Source: JBFXCS01 sp050181915
Lineage (GTDB): Bacteria > Actinomycetota > Thermoleophilia > Miltoncostaeales > Miltoncostaeaceae
NCBI GenBank assembly: GCA_050181915.1
Contig: JBFXCS010000003.1
Span: 248,001 to 312,000 of the forward strand
DNA: 64,000 bases
Direction of reading: 5' to 3'
Below, one piece after another: positions 1-8,114 of the stretch (the stretch's first letter is position 1; each line of letters opens with the position of its first letter). The notes below the pieces were generated by a model. The model was not told the DNA's origin, made no database searches, and worked only from the letters and a program-made list of their open reading frames with translations. The position numbers and the translations under genes are program-made.

Positions 1-101
1 GTGAGGACCCCCTCCACGGTGCGCAGGCCGGGCTGGGCCGCCCAGCCGGAGAAGCCCGCGCCGTCGTACTCCAGGTCGAGCCGGAGCACGCGGCGCGACA
101 C
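1..101 (-). CDS. truA: tRNA pseudouridine synthase A, N-terminal fragment
   Basis: Only the first 33 codons are in the window; the gene runs off the left edge. TruA isomerises uridines 38-40 of the tRNA anticodon arm. The start is GTG at 101-99, five bases after the rplQ stop. The peptide contains YDGAGFSGWAAQPGLRTVEG, the usual TruA N-terminal block (YDG..F.GWQ.QPG.RTVQG). truA after rplQ is a common order, so the family call is good although the catalytic Asp is outside the window. Confidence 0.85.
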   Translation of the reverse strand, partial: MSRRVLRLDLEYDGAGFSGWAAQPGLRTVEGVL

Positions 102-106
102 GGGCG

Positions 107-484
107 CTACCGGGCGGGCGCCGGCTCGATCTCGCGGGTCAGCTCCAGCAGCACCATCTCGGCCGCGTCCCCCTGGCGGGGGCCCAGCTTGAGGGTGCGC
201 GTGTAGCCGCCCTGCACGTCGCTGAAGGCCGGGCCGATCACGTCGAACAGGCGGTAGGAGATCTCCTTGTTGTGCAGCAGCGCGATCGCCTGGCGACGCG
301 AGTGCAGGGTGTTCTCCTTGGCCAGCGTGATCGCCTGCTCGGCGATGCCGCGCGCGAGCTTGGCCTTCGGCGCCGTCGTCTGGATGCGGCCGTGCGTCAG
401 CAGCGCGGTCGCCAGGTTGGCGCCGAGCGACTTGCGATGGGCCGGGCTGCGGTTGAGCTTGGGGCCGTGGTTGCGGTGACGCAC
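107..484 (-). CDS. rplQ: 50S ribosomal protein L17
   Basis: 125 residues, normal for bacterial L17. It starts MRHRNHGPKLNRSPAHRKSL and carries the conserved RGIAEQAITLAK stretch. It is the last ribosomal gene of the alpha part of the superoperon, 33 bases after rpoA and directly before truA. L17 binds 23S rRNA near the exit tunnel. Confidence 0.97.
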   Translation of the reverse strand: MRHRNHGPKLNRSPAHRKSLGANLATALLTHGRIQTTAPKAKLARGIAEQAITLAKENTLHSRRQAIALLHNKEISYRLFDVIGPAFSDVQGGYTRTLKLGPRQGDAAEMVLLELTREIEPAPAR

Positions 485-517
485 GTCAGTGTCCTGTCTC
501 GCGTGTTCCGGTGCCGG

Positions 518-1459
518 TCAGTCGTCGTCGCTGCGCAGGGCGAGCCCGTGCGCGGCGAGGTTCTCCTTGACCTCTTCGATGCTCTTCTTACCGAAGTTCG
601 GGATGGCCGACAGCTCGGCCTCGGTCTTCGAGATGAGATCGCCGATGGTCTCGACGCCCACCCGCTTGAGGCAGTTGTAGGACCGGACGCCGAGCTCCAG
701 CTCCTCGATCATGATGTCGTGCATGCCGCCGCCGGGCGGCGGCTCCTCCACCACTGGCTCGCCCAGCAGCTTTGTGCTCTCCGGGTCGGCGAAGATGGCG
801 AGGCGGCCGATGAGCGTGCCGGCGGCCTCCGAGAGCGCGCTGCGCGGGTCGACGCTGCCGTCGGTCTGGATCTCCAGGACGAGCTTGTCGTAGTCGGTGC
901 GCTGGCCCACGCGGGCCGGGCTCACCTCGTAGCGCACCCGCAGCACCGGCGAGAAGTTCGAGTCGACCGGGATCACGCCGATCGTGGTGCCCGGGCCCTT
1001 GTTGAGCTCGGCCGGGACGTAGCCGCGGCCGCGGGCGATCATCAGGATCATGTCGAGGCGGTGGCCGGCCTCGAGGTCGGCGATGTGGAGGTCCGGGTTC
1101 AGGATCTCCAGGTCGGCGGGCGCCGAGATGTCGCCCGCGGTGACCTCGCCGGGGCCGACCTTCGACAGCTCGACCTCGATCTCGCCGATCTCGCCGTGCA
1201 GGCGGGCGACCAGGCCGCGGAGGTTGAGGATGACGTCGGTGACGTCCTCCCGCATCCCCGGGATGGTCGTGAACTCGTGCTGCACGCCCTCGATGCGGAC
1301 CGAGGTGATGGCCGCGCCCTCGAGGGAGGACAGCAGCACGCGTCGCAGGCTGTTGCCGAACGTGTGGCCGAAGCCCCTGTCGAGCGGCTCCACCTCGAAG
1401 CGGCCGAGGGTGTCGCTGACGGCCTCGTAGGTCATGCGGGGTGACTGGATGTCGAGCAC
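518..1459 (-). CDS. rpoA: RNA polymerase alpha subunit
   Basis: 313 residues. The N-terminal assembly domain starts at LDIQSPRMTYE and includes FGHTFGNSLRRVLLSS. The C-terminal domain ends with SIEEVKENLAAHGL and contains the LGVRSYNCLKR helix that contacts UP elements and activators. I chose the GTG at 1459 because AAGGAG lies just upstream and homology begins there; a longer frame upstream is low-complexity Arg/Pro and unlike RpoA. It sits between rpsD and rplQ, the usual place. Confidence 0.96.
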   Translation of the reverse strand: MLDIQSPRMTYEAVSDTLGRFEVEPLDRGFGHTFGNSLRRVLLSSLEGAAITSVRIEGVQHEFTTIPGMREDVTDVILNLRGLVARLHGEIGEIEVELSKVGPGEVTAGDISAPADLEILNPDLHIADLEAGHRLDMILMIARGRGYVPAELNKGPGTTIGVIPVDSNFSPVLRVRYEVSPARVGQRTDYDKLVLEIQTDGSVDPRSALSEAAGTLIGRLAIFADPESTKLLGEPVVEEPPPGGGMHDIMIEELELGVRSYNCLKRVGVETIGDLISKTEAELSAIPNFGKKSIEEVKENLAAHGLALRSDDD

Positions 1460-1582
1460 GTGACTCCTTCTTCTCCGGCGTCGTGCCGGATGTCGCGGAC
1501 GCGGAGGCGCCGGGGTCGCTGCATCGGCGCCGCCCCCGCGCGTCACGGGGACGGGCCATCGCGTGCGGCCCTGCGCCGGGCC

Positions 1583-2185
1583 TTACTTCGAGTAGAACTC
1601 CACGATGAGCTGCTCGCTCACCGGCGTGTCGATCTCGGTGCGGTCGGGCGCCTTCAGGACCTTGCCGTTGAGGGCGTCGTAGTCGGCCTGCAGCCAGGGG
1701 GCGACGTTCGCCACCAGCTCGGTCGCGGCGCGGATCACCGGCTCGGCGTTCGAGCCCTCCTTCACCGTGATCACGTCGTCGGCGCGCACCTGGTAGCTCG
1801 GGATGTCGACCTTCTTGCCGTTGACCCGGAAGTGCCCGTGGTTCACCAGCTGGCGCGCCTGGCGGCGGGTCGCCGCGAAGCCGAGCCGGTAGACGACGTT
1901 GTCGAGGCGCTGCTCGAGCATGCGCAGCAGGTTCTCGCCCGTGATGCCGGGCTGGCGGCTGGCCTTCTCGTAGTAGCGGCGGAACTGCTTCTCGAGCACG
2001 CCGTAGAAGCGGCGCGTCTTCTGCTTCTCGCGCAGCTGCAGCAGGTACTCGCTCTGGCGGATGCGGCCGCGGCCGTGCTCGCCGGGCGGGTACGGGCGCC
2101 TGTCCAGGTACTTCTGGGCCTTGTCGGTGAGGGCGATGCCCTCCCGGCGGGACAGCTTGATCTCGGGGCCGAGGTAGCGCGCCAC
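1583..2185 (-). CDS. rpsD: 30S ribosomal protein S4
   Basis: 200 residues, GTG start, two bases after the rpsK stop. Starts MARYLGPEIKLSRREG, followed by an S4 domain with RLGFAATRRQARQLVNHGH and the C-terminal IVEFYSK. S4 nucleates assembly of the 30S body. No N-terminal zinc-knuckle cysteines are present, so this is the zinc-independent form. The gap to rpoA (1460-1582) holds only the rpoA Shine-Dalgarno and no clear terminator. Confidence 0.97.
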   Translation of the reverse strand: MARYLGPEIKLSRREGIALTDKAQKYLDRRPYPPGEHGRGRIRQSEYLLQLREKQKTRRFYGVLEKQFRRYYEKASRQPGITGENLLRMLEQRLDNVVYRLGFAATRRQARQLVNHGHFRVNGKKVDIPSYQVRADDVITVKEGSNAEPVIRAATELVANVAPWLQADYDALNGKVLKAPDRTEIDTPVSEQLIVEFYSK

Positions 2186-2187
2186 GT

Positions 2188-2586
2188 CTAGACCCTCCGC
2201 CGCTTGCGGGGGCGGCAGCCGTTGTGCGGGACCGGGGTGACGTCGGTGACCGATGCGACCTCGATGCCGGCGGCCTGGAGCGACCGGATGGCCGTCTCGC
2301 GGCCGGAGCCGGGACCCTTCACGTAGACGTCGACCTTCTGGAGACCGTGCTCCATGCCCTTGCGGGCGGCGGAGTCGGCGGTCACCTGGGCCGCGTAGGG
2401 GGTGCTCTTGCGGGAGCCCTTGAACCCGGCGGAGCCGGCGGTCTCCCAGGCGATCACGTTCCCCTGCTTGTCGGTGAGGGTGACGATCGTGTTGTTGAAC
2501 GACGTCTTGATGTGGGCGTTGCCCACGGGGATGTTCTTGCGCGCGCGCCGACGGGTGCGGCCGCGCGTCACCTTCTGGCGTGCCAA
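2188..2586 (-). CDS. rpsK: 30S ribosomal protein S11 (TTG start)
   Basis: 132 residues. S11 homology starts at ARQKVTRGRTRRRARKNIP and ends at PVPHNGCRPRKRRRV. No ATG or GTG lies at the right place; the start is a TTG at 2586-2584 with GAGGAG ending four bases upstream. A longer in-frame reading would run into rpsM sequence and is not S11-like. S11 forms part of the 30S platform next to the E-site mRNA. Confidence 0.95.
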   Translation of the reverse strand: MARQKVTRGRTRRRARKNIPVGNAHIKTSFNNTIVTLTDKQGNVIAWETAGSAGFKGSRKSTPYAAQVTADSAARKGMEHGLQKVDVYVKGPGSGRETAIRSLQAAGIEVASVTDVTPVPHNGCRPRKRRRV

Positions 2587-2620
2587 CGCGCTCCTCGGTC
2601 CTTTGTGGTGGTGGTCGCCC

Positions 2621-2992
2621 TCAGCCCTTGCGCTGCTTGCCCACGGTGCGCTTGGGGCCCTTGCGGGTGCGGGCGTTGGTCTTGGTGCGCTGGCCGCGCA
2701 CGGGAAGACCACGGCGGTGACGGAGGCCGCGGTAGCAGCCGATCTCCATCAGGCGCTTGATGTCGTTCGAGCGCTCGCGGCGGAGGTCGCCCTCGACGAC
2801 GAGCTCCTTCTCGATGACGTCGCGCAGCCGCCCGACCTCCTCCTCGGTGAGGTCGCGAACGTAGGTGTCGCGATTGATCCCCGTCTGCTCCAGCACCCTG
2901 TTCGCCGTGGGGCGACCGATGCCGAAGATGTAGGTGAGGCCGATCTCGACCCGCTTCTCGCGGGGAACGTTGACGCCGGCGATGCGTGCCAT
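2621..2992 (-). CDS. rpsM: 30S ribosomal protein S13
   Basis: 123 residues, ATG at 2992. Starts MARIAGVNVPREKRVEIGLT and has the conserved GLRHRRGLPVRGQRTKTNAR tail that contacts P-site tRNA. It follows rpmJ by eight bases and precedes rpsK, the canonical order. Confidence 0.97.
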   Translation of the reverse strand: MARIAGVNVPREKRVEIGLTYIFGIGRPTANRVLEQTGINRDTYVRDLTEEEVGRLRDVIEKELVVEGDLRRERSNDIKRLMEIGCYRGLRHRRGLPVRGQRTKTNARTRKGPKRTVGKQRKG

Positions 2993-3000
2993 CAGTCCTC

Positions 3001-3114
3001 CTAGCCCTGCGTCTGCTTGTGGCGGGCGTTCGGGCAGATCACGAGGAGCTTGCCGTGACGCTTGATCACACGGCACTTCTCGCAAATCGGCTTCACCGAT
3101 GCACGGACCTTCAC
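3001..3114 (-). CDS. rpmJ: 50S ribosomal protein L36
   Basis: 37 residues, GTG start at 3114, read directly from the minus strand. The protein begins MKVRASVKPICEKCRV and has the zinc ligand set C11, C14, C27 and H32, so it is the zinc-binding form. GGGGAAGAGA upstream serves as ribosome binding site. infA, normally just upstream, is absent here. Confidence 0.95.
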   Translation of the reverse strand: MKVRASVKPICEKCRVIKRHGKLLVICPNARHKQTQG

Positions 3115-3235
3115 GTCTCTTCCCCTGGAGCCTGCCGGCCATGTCCTGGACGGCGATTGAGCGCGGGCGCGCCCACGGACGGTCCGTGAGCGGCCGCGTA
3201 TGTTAGCACTGCGAACCGGGCGCGCCAGGGCACGG

Positions 3236-3991
3236 CTACGCCGCGGCCTGCGTCAGGATGCGCGGGCCGTCGGCGGTGACGGCCACCGTGTGCTCCCAGT
3301 GGGCCGAGAGGCTGCCGTCGCGGGTGGCGATCGTCCAGCCGTCGTCGCCCAGGATCACGTCGTGCGCGCCGATGTTCACCATCGGCTCGATGGCGATCAC
3401 CAGGCCCTCCTCGAGCTCCAGCCCGGTGCCGGGCCGGCCCAGGTTCGGCACCTGCGGGTCCTCGTGCATCGACCGGCCCACGCCGTGGCCGACCAGGCTC
3501 TGCACCACCGAGAAGCCCTGCGCCTCGACCTCGCGCTGCACCGCGTGGCCGATGTCGCCCAGGCGGTTGCCCGGCCGGGCGGCGGCGACGCCGCGCTCCA
3601 GGGCGACGCGGGTGGTCTCGATGAGGCGGGCGGCGATGGGCGAGACCGCGCCGATGCCGTGGGTGCGCGCGCCGTCGGCGACCCAGCCGTCGAGCACCAC
3701 CCCGATGTCGCACGAGAAGACGTCCCCGTCGCGCAGCGGCGTCGGCCGCGGGAAGCCGTGCACCACCTCGTCGTTGATCGAGGCGCAGATCGAGGCCGGG
3801 AAGGGCGTCGGTCCCGGGTAGCCGAGGAAGGCCGGCACCCCGCCGGCCTCGCGGATCATCCCCTCCACCAGCTCGTCGAGGCGCTGGGTGGTGACGCCCA
3901 CGCCGACCTCGGCCGCGACGGCGTCGTGGCAGGCGGCCAGCAGCGCCCCGGCCGCGGCCATGGCCTCGATCTCGCCGGGCGTCTTCAGCAC
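3236..3991 (-). CDS. map: Methionine aminopeptidase type I
   Basis: 251 residues from the GTG at 3991; removes N-terminal Met from new proteins. Metal ligands are visible in order: D of FSCDIGVVLDG, D of VADGARTHG, H of LVGHGVGRSMHEDP, and the two Glu in IAIEPMV and HWEHTVAV. I chose this start because LKTPGEIEAMAAAG matches the family N terminus. An ATG at 4072 would add 27 Arg-rich residues and overlap adk by 38 bases. It lies between adk and rpmJ; the 121 bases after it hold no infA. Confidence 0.93.
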   Translation of the reverse strand: MLKTPGEIEAMAAAGALLAACHDAVAAEVGVGVTTQRLDELVEGMIREAGGVPAFLGYPGPTPFPASICASINDEVVHGFPRPTPLRDGDVFSCDIGVVLDGWVADGARTHGIGAVSPIAARLIETTRVALERGVAAARPGNRLGDIGHAVQREVEAQGFSVVQSLVGHGVGRSMHEDPQVPNLGRPGTGLELEEGLVIAIEPMVNIGAHDVILGDDGWTIATRDGSLSAHWEHTVAVTADGPRILTQAAA

Positions 3992-4034
3992 CGGCCCGCG
4001 GTGGCGGCCCGCCCCGGCCGTACCGCCCCCCGCC

Positions 4035-4604
4035 CTACGCCGACGCCGGGAGGTGCGCGACGATCTGGCCATAGACCTCGTCCGGCGTGCGCTGGCCGTC
4101 GATCTCGCGCAGCAGGCCCCGCGAGGCGTAGTACTGGATGAGCGGCTCGGTCTGCTGCTCGTAGACCGCCAGCCGGTTCTCGATCGTCTCGCGGTTGTCG
4201 TCGCTGCGGCCGCGGCCCAGCAGGCGGGAGATGAGCTCCTCGCGGTCGACCTTCAGCAGCAGCACGGCGTCGAGGGGCAGCCCGAGCTCGTCGAGCAGCT
4301 CGCCCAGCGCGTCGGCCTGCGGCGTCGAGCGGGGGAAGCCGTCGAGCAGGAACCGCTCCTGCGGGCCCTCGCCGCCGGAGCCGGCGAGGCGCTCGCGGAT
4401 CATCCCGATGACCACGGCGTCCGGGACCAGCTCGCCGGCGTCCATGTAGCGCTTCGCCTCGACGCCCAGCGGGGTGCCCTCGGCGACGGCGGCGCGCAGC
4501 AGGTCGCCGGTCGAGAGGTGGAGCAGGTCGTACTCGTCGCGCAGGCGCTCCGCCTGCGTGCCTTTGCCGGCCCCGGGGGGGCCGAGGATGATGAGGCGTG
4601 CTAT
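4035..4604 (-). CDS. adk: Adenylate kinase, short-lid form, apparent ATA start
   Basis: About 189 residues; interconverts AMP, ADP and ATP. The P-loop GPPGAGKGTQ begins about nine residues in, with LLDGFPRS and the short lid region RGRSDDNRETIENRL; the Cys zinc lid is missing. Homology starts at ARLIILG but no ATG, GTG, TTG or CTG is in frame there. The only plausible initiator is ATA at 4604-4602, which overlaps the SecY stop TAG (4603-4601). A purine-rich GAAGGG lies about 11 bases upstream. Changing ATA to ATG would destroy the SecY stop. Identity is sure; the exact start is not. Confidence 0.9.
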   Translation of the reverse strand: MARLIILGPPGAGKGTQAERLRDEYDLLHLSTGDLLRAAVAEGTPLGVEAKRYMDAGELVPDAVVIGMIRERLAGSGGEGPQERFLLDGFPRSTPQADALGELLDELGLPLDAVLLLKVDREELISRLLGRGRSDDNRETIENRLAVYEQQTEPLIQYYASRGLLREIDGQRTPDEVYGQIVAHLPASA

Positions 4605-5863
4605 CGGAGGAACCCTTCGTAGGATCTCATCATGAGCTGCGCCTCCATCTGGCGCATCGTGTCGAGGGCGACACCGACCACGATGAGGATTGACGTACCG
4701 CCCAGGACGCCGAAGAAGACGTTCGACTCCGGCAGGTAGCGGAACACGATGTTCGGTAGCTCGGCGATCACCGCCAGATAGATCGCGCCCGGCAGCGTCA
4801 GGCGGGTGAGCACCCGGTCGAGGTACATCGCCGTCGGCCGCCCGGGACGCACGCCGGGGATGAACCCGCCGTACTTCTTGAGGTTGTCCGCCTGCTCCAC
4901 CGGGTTGAACTGCACCGCGGTGTAGAAGTAGGTGAACAGCACGATCAGGATCGCCTCGAAGACGATGTAGTACCAGGACCCCGGGGCCAGCCAGTCGGAG
5001 ATGTCCTGGAGCACCGAGCCGCGGCCGGCCAGCTCGGCCAGGGTCGGCGGCAGGATCACCACCGACGAGGCGAAGATCACCGGGATGACGCCGGCCATGT
5101 TCACGCGCAACGGCATGTAGGTGGTGCCGCCCGAGGTCATGCGTCTGCCCACCACCCGCTTCGCGTACTGGATGGGGATGCGCCGCTGGCCCTCGTTGAT
5201 GAACACCACGCCCACGACGACCGCCAGGGCGATGGCCGCGATCAGCACCTGCGAGACCGGCGGCAGCGACCACCAGCCCTCGACCGCGTCGGGGACGGAG
5301 GCGACGATGCTCGCGAAGATCAGCAGCGAGATGCCGTTGCCCACGCCGCGCTGGGTGATCAGCTCGCCCAGCCACATGAGCAGGGTGGTGCCCGCCGTCA
5401 CCGAGATGACGATCAGGTAGAGGCGGCCGACGCTGAAGTTGGGCAGCGCGTCCTGCGACTTGAAGTACAGGACGTAGGCGATCGACTGCAGCAGCGCCAG
5501 CACCACGGTGAAGTAGCGCGTGTACTGGGTGATCTTCTGCTGGCCGCTCTCGCCCTCCTTCTGGAGCTTCTCCAGGGAGGGGATCACGACGGTCATCAGC
5601 TGGATGATGATGCTCGCCGTGATGTACGGCATGATGCCCAGCGCGAAGACGGCGAAGCGCGTGAGCGCGCCGCCCGCGAACAGGTTGAGGAAGTCCAGCA
5701 GGCGGCTGCCACGCTGGTCGATCGCGGCCTGGAGGGCCTCGAGGTCGACGCCCGGCGTCGGCACGAACGAGCCGAAGCGGTAGACGAGCAGGATGAACGC
5801 CGTGAAGAGGAGCTTCTTGCGAAGATCCGCCGAGCGGAGCGACGTGAGGATCGTCTTCAGCAC
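4601..5863 (-). CDS. secY: Protein translocase subunit SecY
   Basis: 420 residues with about ten hydrophobic segments. Conserved features are FGSFVPTPGVDL near the N terminus, NLFAGGALTRFAVFALGIMP, and the cytoplasmic loop with QYAKRVVGRRMTSGG. It forms the membrane channel with SecE, encoded at 54.1-54.5 kb here. It follows rplO and its stop overlaps the presumed adk start, so the two are probably translationally coupled. Confidence 0.97.
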   Translation of the reverse strand: MLKTILTSLRSADLRKKLLFTAFILLVYRFGSFVPTPGVDLEALQAAIDQRGSRLLDFLNLFAGGALTRFAVFALGIMPYITASIIIQLMTVVIPSLEKLQKEGESGQQKITQYTRYFTVVLALLQSIAYVLYFKSQDALPNFSVGRLYLIVISVTAGTTLLMWLGELITQRGVGNGISLLIFASIVASVPDAVEGWWSLPPVSQVLIAAIALAVVVGVVFINEGQRRIPIQYAKRVVGRRMTSGGTTYMPLRVNMAGVIPVIFASSVVILPPTLAELAGRGSVLQDISDWLAPGSWYYIVFEAILIVLFTYFYTAVQFNPVEQADNLKKYGGFIPGVRPGRPTAMYLDRVLTRLTLPGAIYLAVIAELPNIVFRYLPESNVFFGVLGGTSILIVVGVALDTMRQMEAQLMMRSYEGFLR

Positions 5864-5900
5864 GCGGGCAGCCTCCCGTTACCGAGCGGGCTCGGGGTCG

Positions 5901-6437
5901 CTACGCGGAGTCGGCGGAGCCGATCAGCTCCACGGTGCCGCCGGCGGCCTCGATCTTGGTGCGCGCCGCCTCGGAGATCGCGTCGACCCGCACCGTGAGC
6001 GGCCGGTCGATCTCGCCGCCGGCGAGGATCTTCACCGGCCAGCCGCGGTTGGCGTTGTTCTTGACGAGGCCCTTCGCGGTGAGCGCCTCGATGTCGACCG
6101 TGGCGCCCGGGTCGAACACCGACAGGCTGCCGACGTTCACCGGCACCGAGTGGGTGCGGAAGGGGCCCATCGGCATCGACATCTTGCGGTTCGAGCCGCG
6201 CAGCTTGCCCTGCTGCATGTAGACCGGCATCTGACCGCCCTGGTAGCCGTCGCGGACGCCGCCGCCCGCACGGGCGCCGAGGCCCTTCTGGCCGCGACCG
6301 GAGGTCTTGCCGGTGCCGGAGCCGATGCCGCGGCCGATCCGCTTGCGGGCCCGCTTCGCGCCGGGGCGCGGGGCGAGCCGGTCGAGGCGGATGTCCTCGG
6401 CGTCGGTCTCGGGGATCTGGTTGGTCTCGTCAGTCAT
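5901..6437 (-). CDS. rplO: 50S ribosomal protein L15
   Basis: 178 residues, longer than the usual ~145-150 because of an acidic N-terminal extension of about 25 residues before LAPRPGAKRARKRIGRGIGS. The body has the Gly-rich TGKTSGRGQKGLGARAGGG block typical of L15. The ATG overlaps the rpmD stop by eight bases, so an alternative downstream start is possible, but none is better placed. Confidence 0.95.
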   Translation of the reverse strand: MTDETNQIPETDAEDIRLDRLAPRPGAKRARKRIGRGIGSGTGKTSGRGQKGLGARAGGGVRDGYQGGQMPVYMQQGKLRGSNRKMSMPMGPFRTHSVPVNVGSLSVFDPGATVDIEALTAKGLVKNNANRGWPVKILAGGEIDRPLTVRVDAISEAARTKIEAAGGTVELIGSADSA

Positions 6438-6618
6438 TCGAAGCGGGCTCCACGGTCACGAGGTGGGCGACCAGGCGGAGCTGGCCCTGCAGCTGCGGCG
6501 AGTCCTCGTGCTCGACGCTCTGGCCGATGCGGCGCAGGCCCAGCGACCGCAGCGCGCCGCGGTGGCGCGCCTGGGTGCCGATCCTCGAGCGCACCTGCGT
6601 GATGCGGAGGCGGCTCAC
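6430..6618 (-). CDS. rpmD: 50S ribosomal protein L30
   Basis: 62 residues, GTG start overlapping the rpsE stop (GTGA). Contains ITQVRSRIGTQARHRGALRS and LGLRRIGQSVEHEDSP, the core L30 pattern. Order rpsE-rpmD-rplO-secY is canonical. Confidence 0.95.
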   Translation of the reverse strand: MSRLRITQVRSRIGTQARHRGALRSLGLRRIGQSVEHEDSPQLQGQLRLVAHLVTVEPASND

Positions 6619-7202
6619 CGGCCGTCCTCCGCGGACTCCCCGCCGCCGACGGCCTCGGTGGCTCGGGCGCCCGAGCCGGCCGGGATGCCGAGCACCTCGG
6701 CCACGGTCTTGTCGCGCAGGGCGGCGACCTCCTCGGGCCGGCGCAGGTCCTTGAGGCCGGCCACGGTCGCGGCCACCAGGTTCACCGGGTTCGAGGTGCC
6801 GAGCGACTTGGTGAGGATGTCGCGGATGCCCGCGAGCTCCAGCACCGCGCGGACGCCGCCGCCGGCGATCACGCCGGTGCCCTCGGAGGCCGGCTTCATG
6901 AACACCTTGCCCGCGCCGGAGCGGCCCAGGGTCTGGTGGGTGATCGTCGTCCGATACTTCGGCACGCGGAAGAGGTTCTTCTTGGCGTCCTCCACGGCCT
7001 TCTGGATCGCGACCGGGACCTCCTTCGCCTTCCCGTGCCCCACGCCGACGGTGTCGACCTCGTTGCCGACCACGACCAGCGCCGAGAACGAGAAGCGCCG
7101 GCCGCCCTTCACGACCTTCGCGACCCGGTTCACCTGGACCACGCGCTCGTTGAGCTCGAGCCCCTCGGGGTTGATCTTGCCTCCACGGCGGACTTCAGCC
7201 AC
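6615..7202 (-). CDS. rpsE: 30S ribosomal protein S5
   Basis: 195 residues, GTG start. The double-stranded RNA binding half contains VVKGGRRFSFSALVVVGN, and the second half has IAGGGVRAVLELAGI and SNPVNLVAATV. S5 takes part in decoding fidelity and mRNA unwinding. A short C-terminal tail after ALRDKTVAEVLGI is variable and not conserved. Confidence 0.97.
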   Translation of the reverse strand: MAEVRRGGKINPEGLELNERVVQVNRVAKVVKGGRRFSFSALVVVGNEVDTVGVGHGKAKEVPVAIQKAVEDAKKNLFRVPKYRTTITHQTLGRSGAGKVFMKPASEGTGVIAGGGVRAVLELAGIRDILTKSLGTSNPVNLVAATVAGLKDLRRPEEVAALRDKTVAEVLGIPAGSGARATEAVGGGESAEDGR

Positions 7203-7223
7203 TACGTCGCTCCCCTTGAGGGC

Positions 7224-7574
7224 CTAGAACTCGAGCCCGCCCTCGCGGGCCCCGTCGGCGAGCGCCTTGACACGCCCGTGGTACCGGTAGCCGCCGCGGT
7301 CGAAGACGACCTGCTCGACACCGGCCTGCTTCGCCCGCTCGGCCAGCAGCTTGCCGACCTCGGCCGCCGCCTCGCCCTTCGCGAGCCCGCGCAGGGCGGC
7401 CTCGTGCGACCCGGCCGCGGCCAGCGTGTGGCCCCGGTCGTCGTCGATGATCTGGGCGTAGATGCGCTTGTTGGATCGAGCCACGGCGAGGCGCGGACGG
7501 TCGGCCGAGCCGGTCACCCGCCCGCGGATCCTCCTGTGGCGGCGCTTGCGCGCCTCGATGGTGCTCAGGCTCAT
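7224..7574 (-). CDS. rplR: 50S ribosomal protein L18
   Basis: 116 residues. RLAVARSNKRIYAQIIDDD and the C-terminal FDRGGYRYHGRVKALADGAR are typical. L18 binds 5S rRNA with L5. Its ATG overlaps the rplF stop by four bases. Confidence 0.96.
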   Translation of the reverse strand: MSLSTIEARKRRHRRIRGRVTGSADRPRLAVARSNKRIYAQIIDDDRGHTLAAAGSHEAALRGLAKGEAAAEVGKLLAERAKQAGVEQVVFDRGGYRYHGRVKALADGAREGGLEF

Positions 7575-8104
7575 GCTCGCTTACCAACCTTGCGCCGGAC
7601 GGCCTCGCCGGCGTAACGGATCCCCTTGCCCTTGTACGGCTCCGGCGGGCGCACGGCGCGGATCTGGGCGGCGATCTCGCCGACCGCCTGCTTGTCGATG
7701 CCGCGCACCGTGACCTGCGTGGGAGACGGGACCTCGAACGAGATCCCCTCGGGGGGCTCGATGGTAACAGGGTGCGAGAAGCCCACCGCCAGCTCCAGCG
7801 CGCGGCCCTTCAGCTGCGCGCGGTAACCGACGCCCTGGATCTCGAGCCGGCGCTCGAAGCCCTCGCTGACGCCCTGGACCATGTTGGCCACGAGGCTGCG
7901 CGAGAGGCCGTGCAGCGCGCGGTGCGGGCCCCGGTCGGTCGGCCGGGTCACGACCAGCCGGCCGTCCTGCTCGGCGATGCGGATGGGCTCCACCACGGTG
8001 TGGCGCAGCTCGCCCTTCGGCCCCTTGACGGTGACCTTCTGGCCGGAGATGTCGACGGCCACCCCGTCCGGGATGGCGATCGGTGCGCGTCCGATGCGGC
8101 TCAC
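7571..8104 (-). CDS. rplF: 50S ribosomal protein L6
   Basis: 177 residues, GTG start. Starts MSRIGRAPIAIPDGV; the second domain ends with RPPEPYKGKGIRYAGE, the conserved L6 signature near the factor-binding region. Follows rpsH by ten bases. Confidence 0.97.
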   Translation of the reverse strand: MSRIGRAPIAIPDGVAVDISGQKVTVKGPKGELRHTVVEPIRIAEQDGRLVVTRPTDRGPHRALHGLSRSLVANMVQGVSEGFERRLEIQGVGYRAQLKGRALELAVGFSHPVTIEPPEGISFEVPSPTQVTVRGIDKQAVGEIAAQIRAVRPPEPYKGKGIRYAGEAVRRKVGKRA

Positions 8105-8114
8105 AGGACCCCCC

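Noticed and set aside
1..192. A 63-codon plus-strand frame at the left edge
   Set aside because: It is antisense to truA and rplQ and has no recognisable content.
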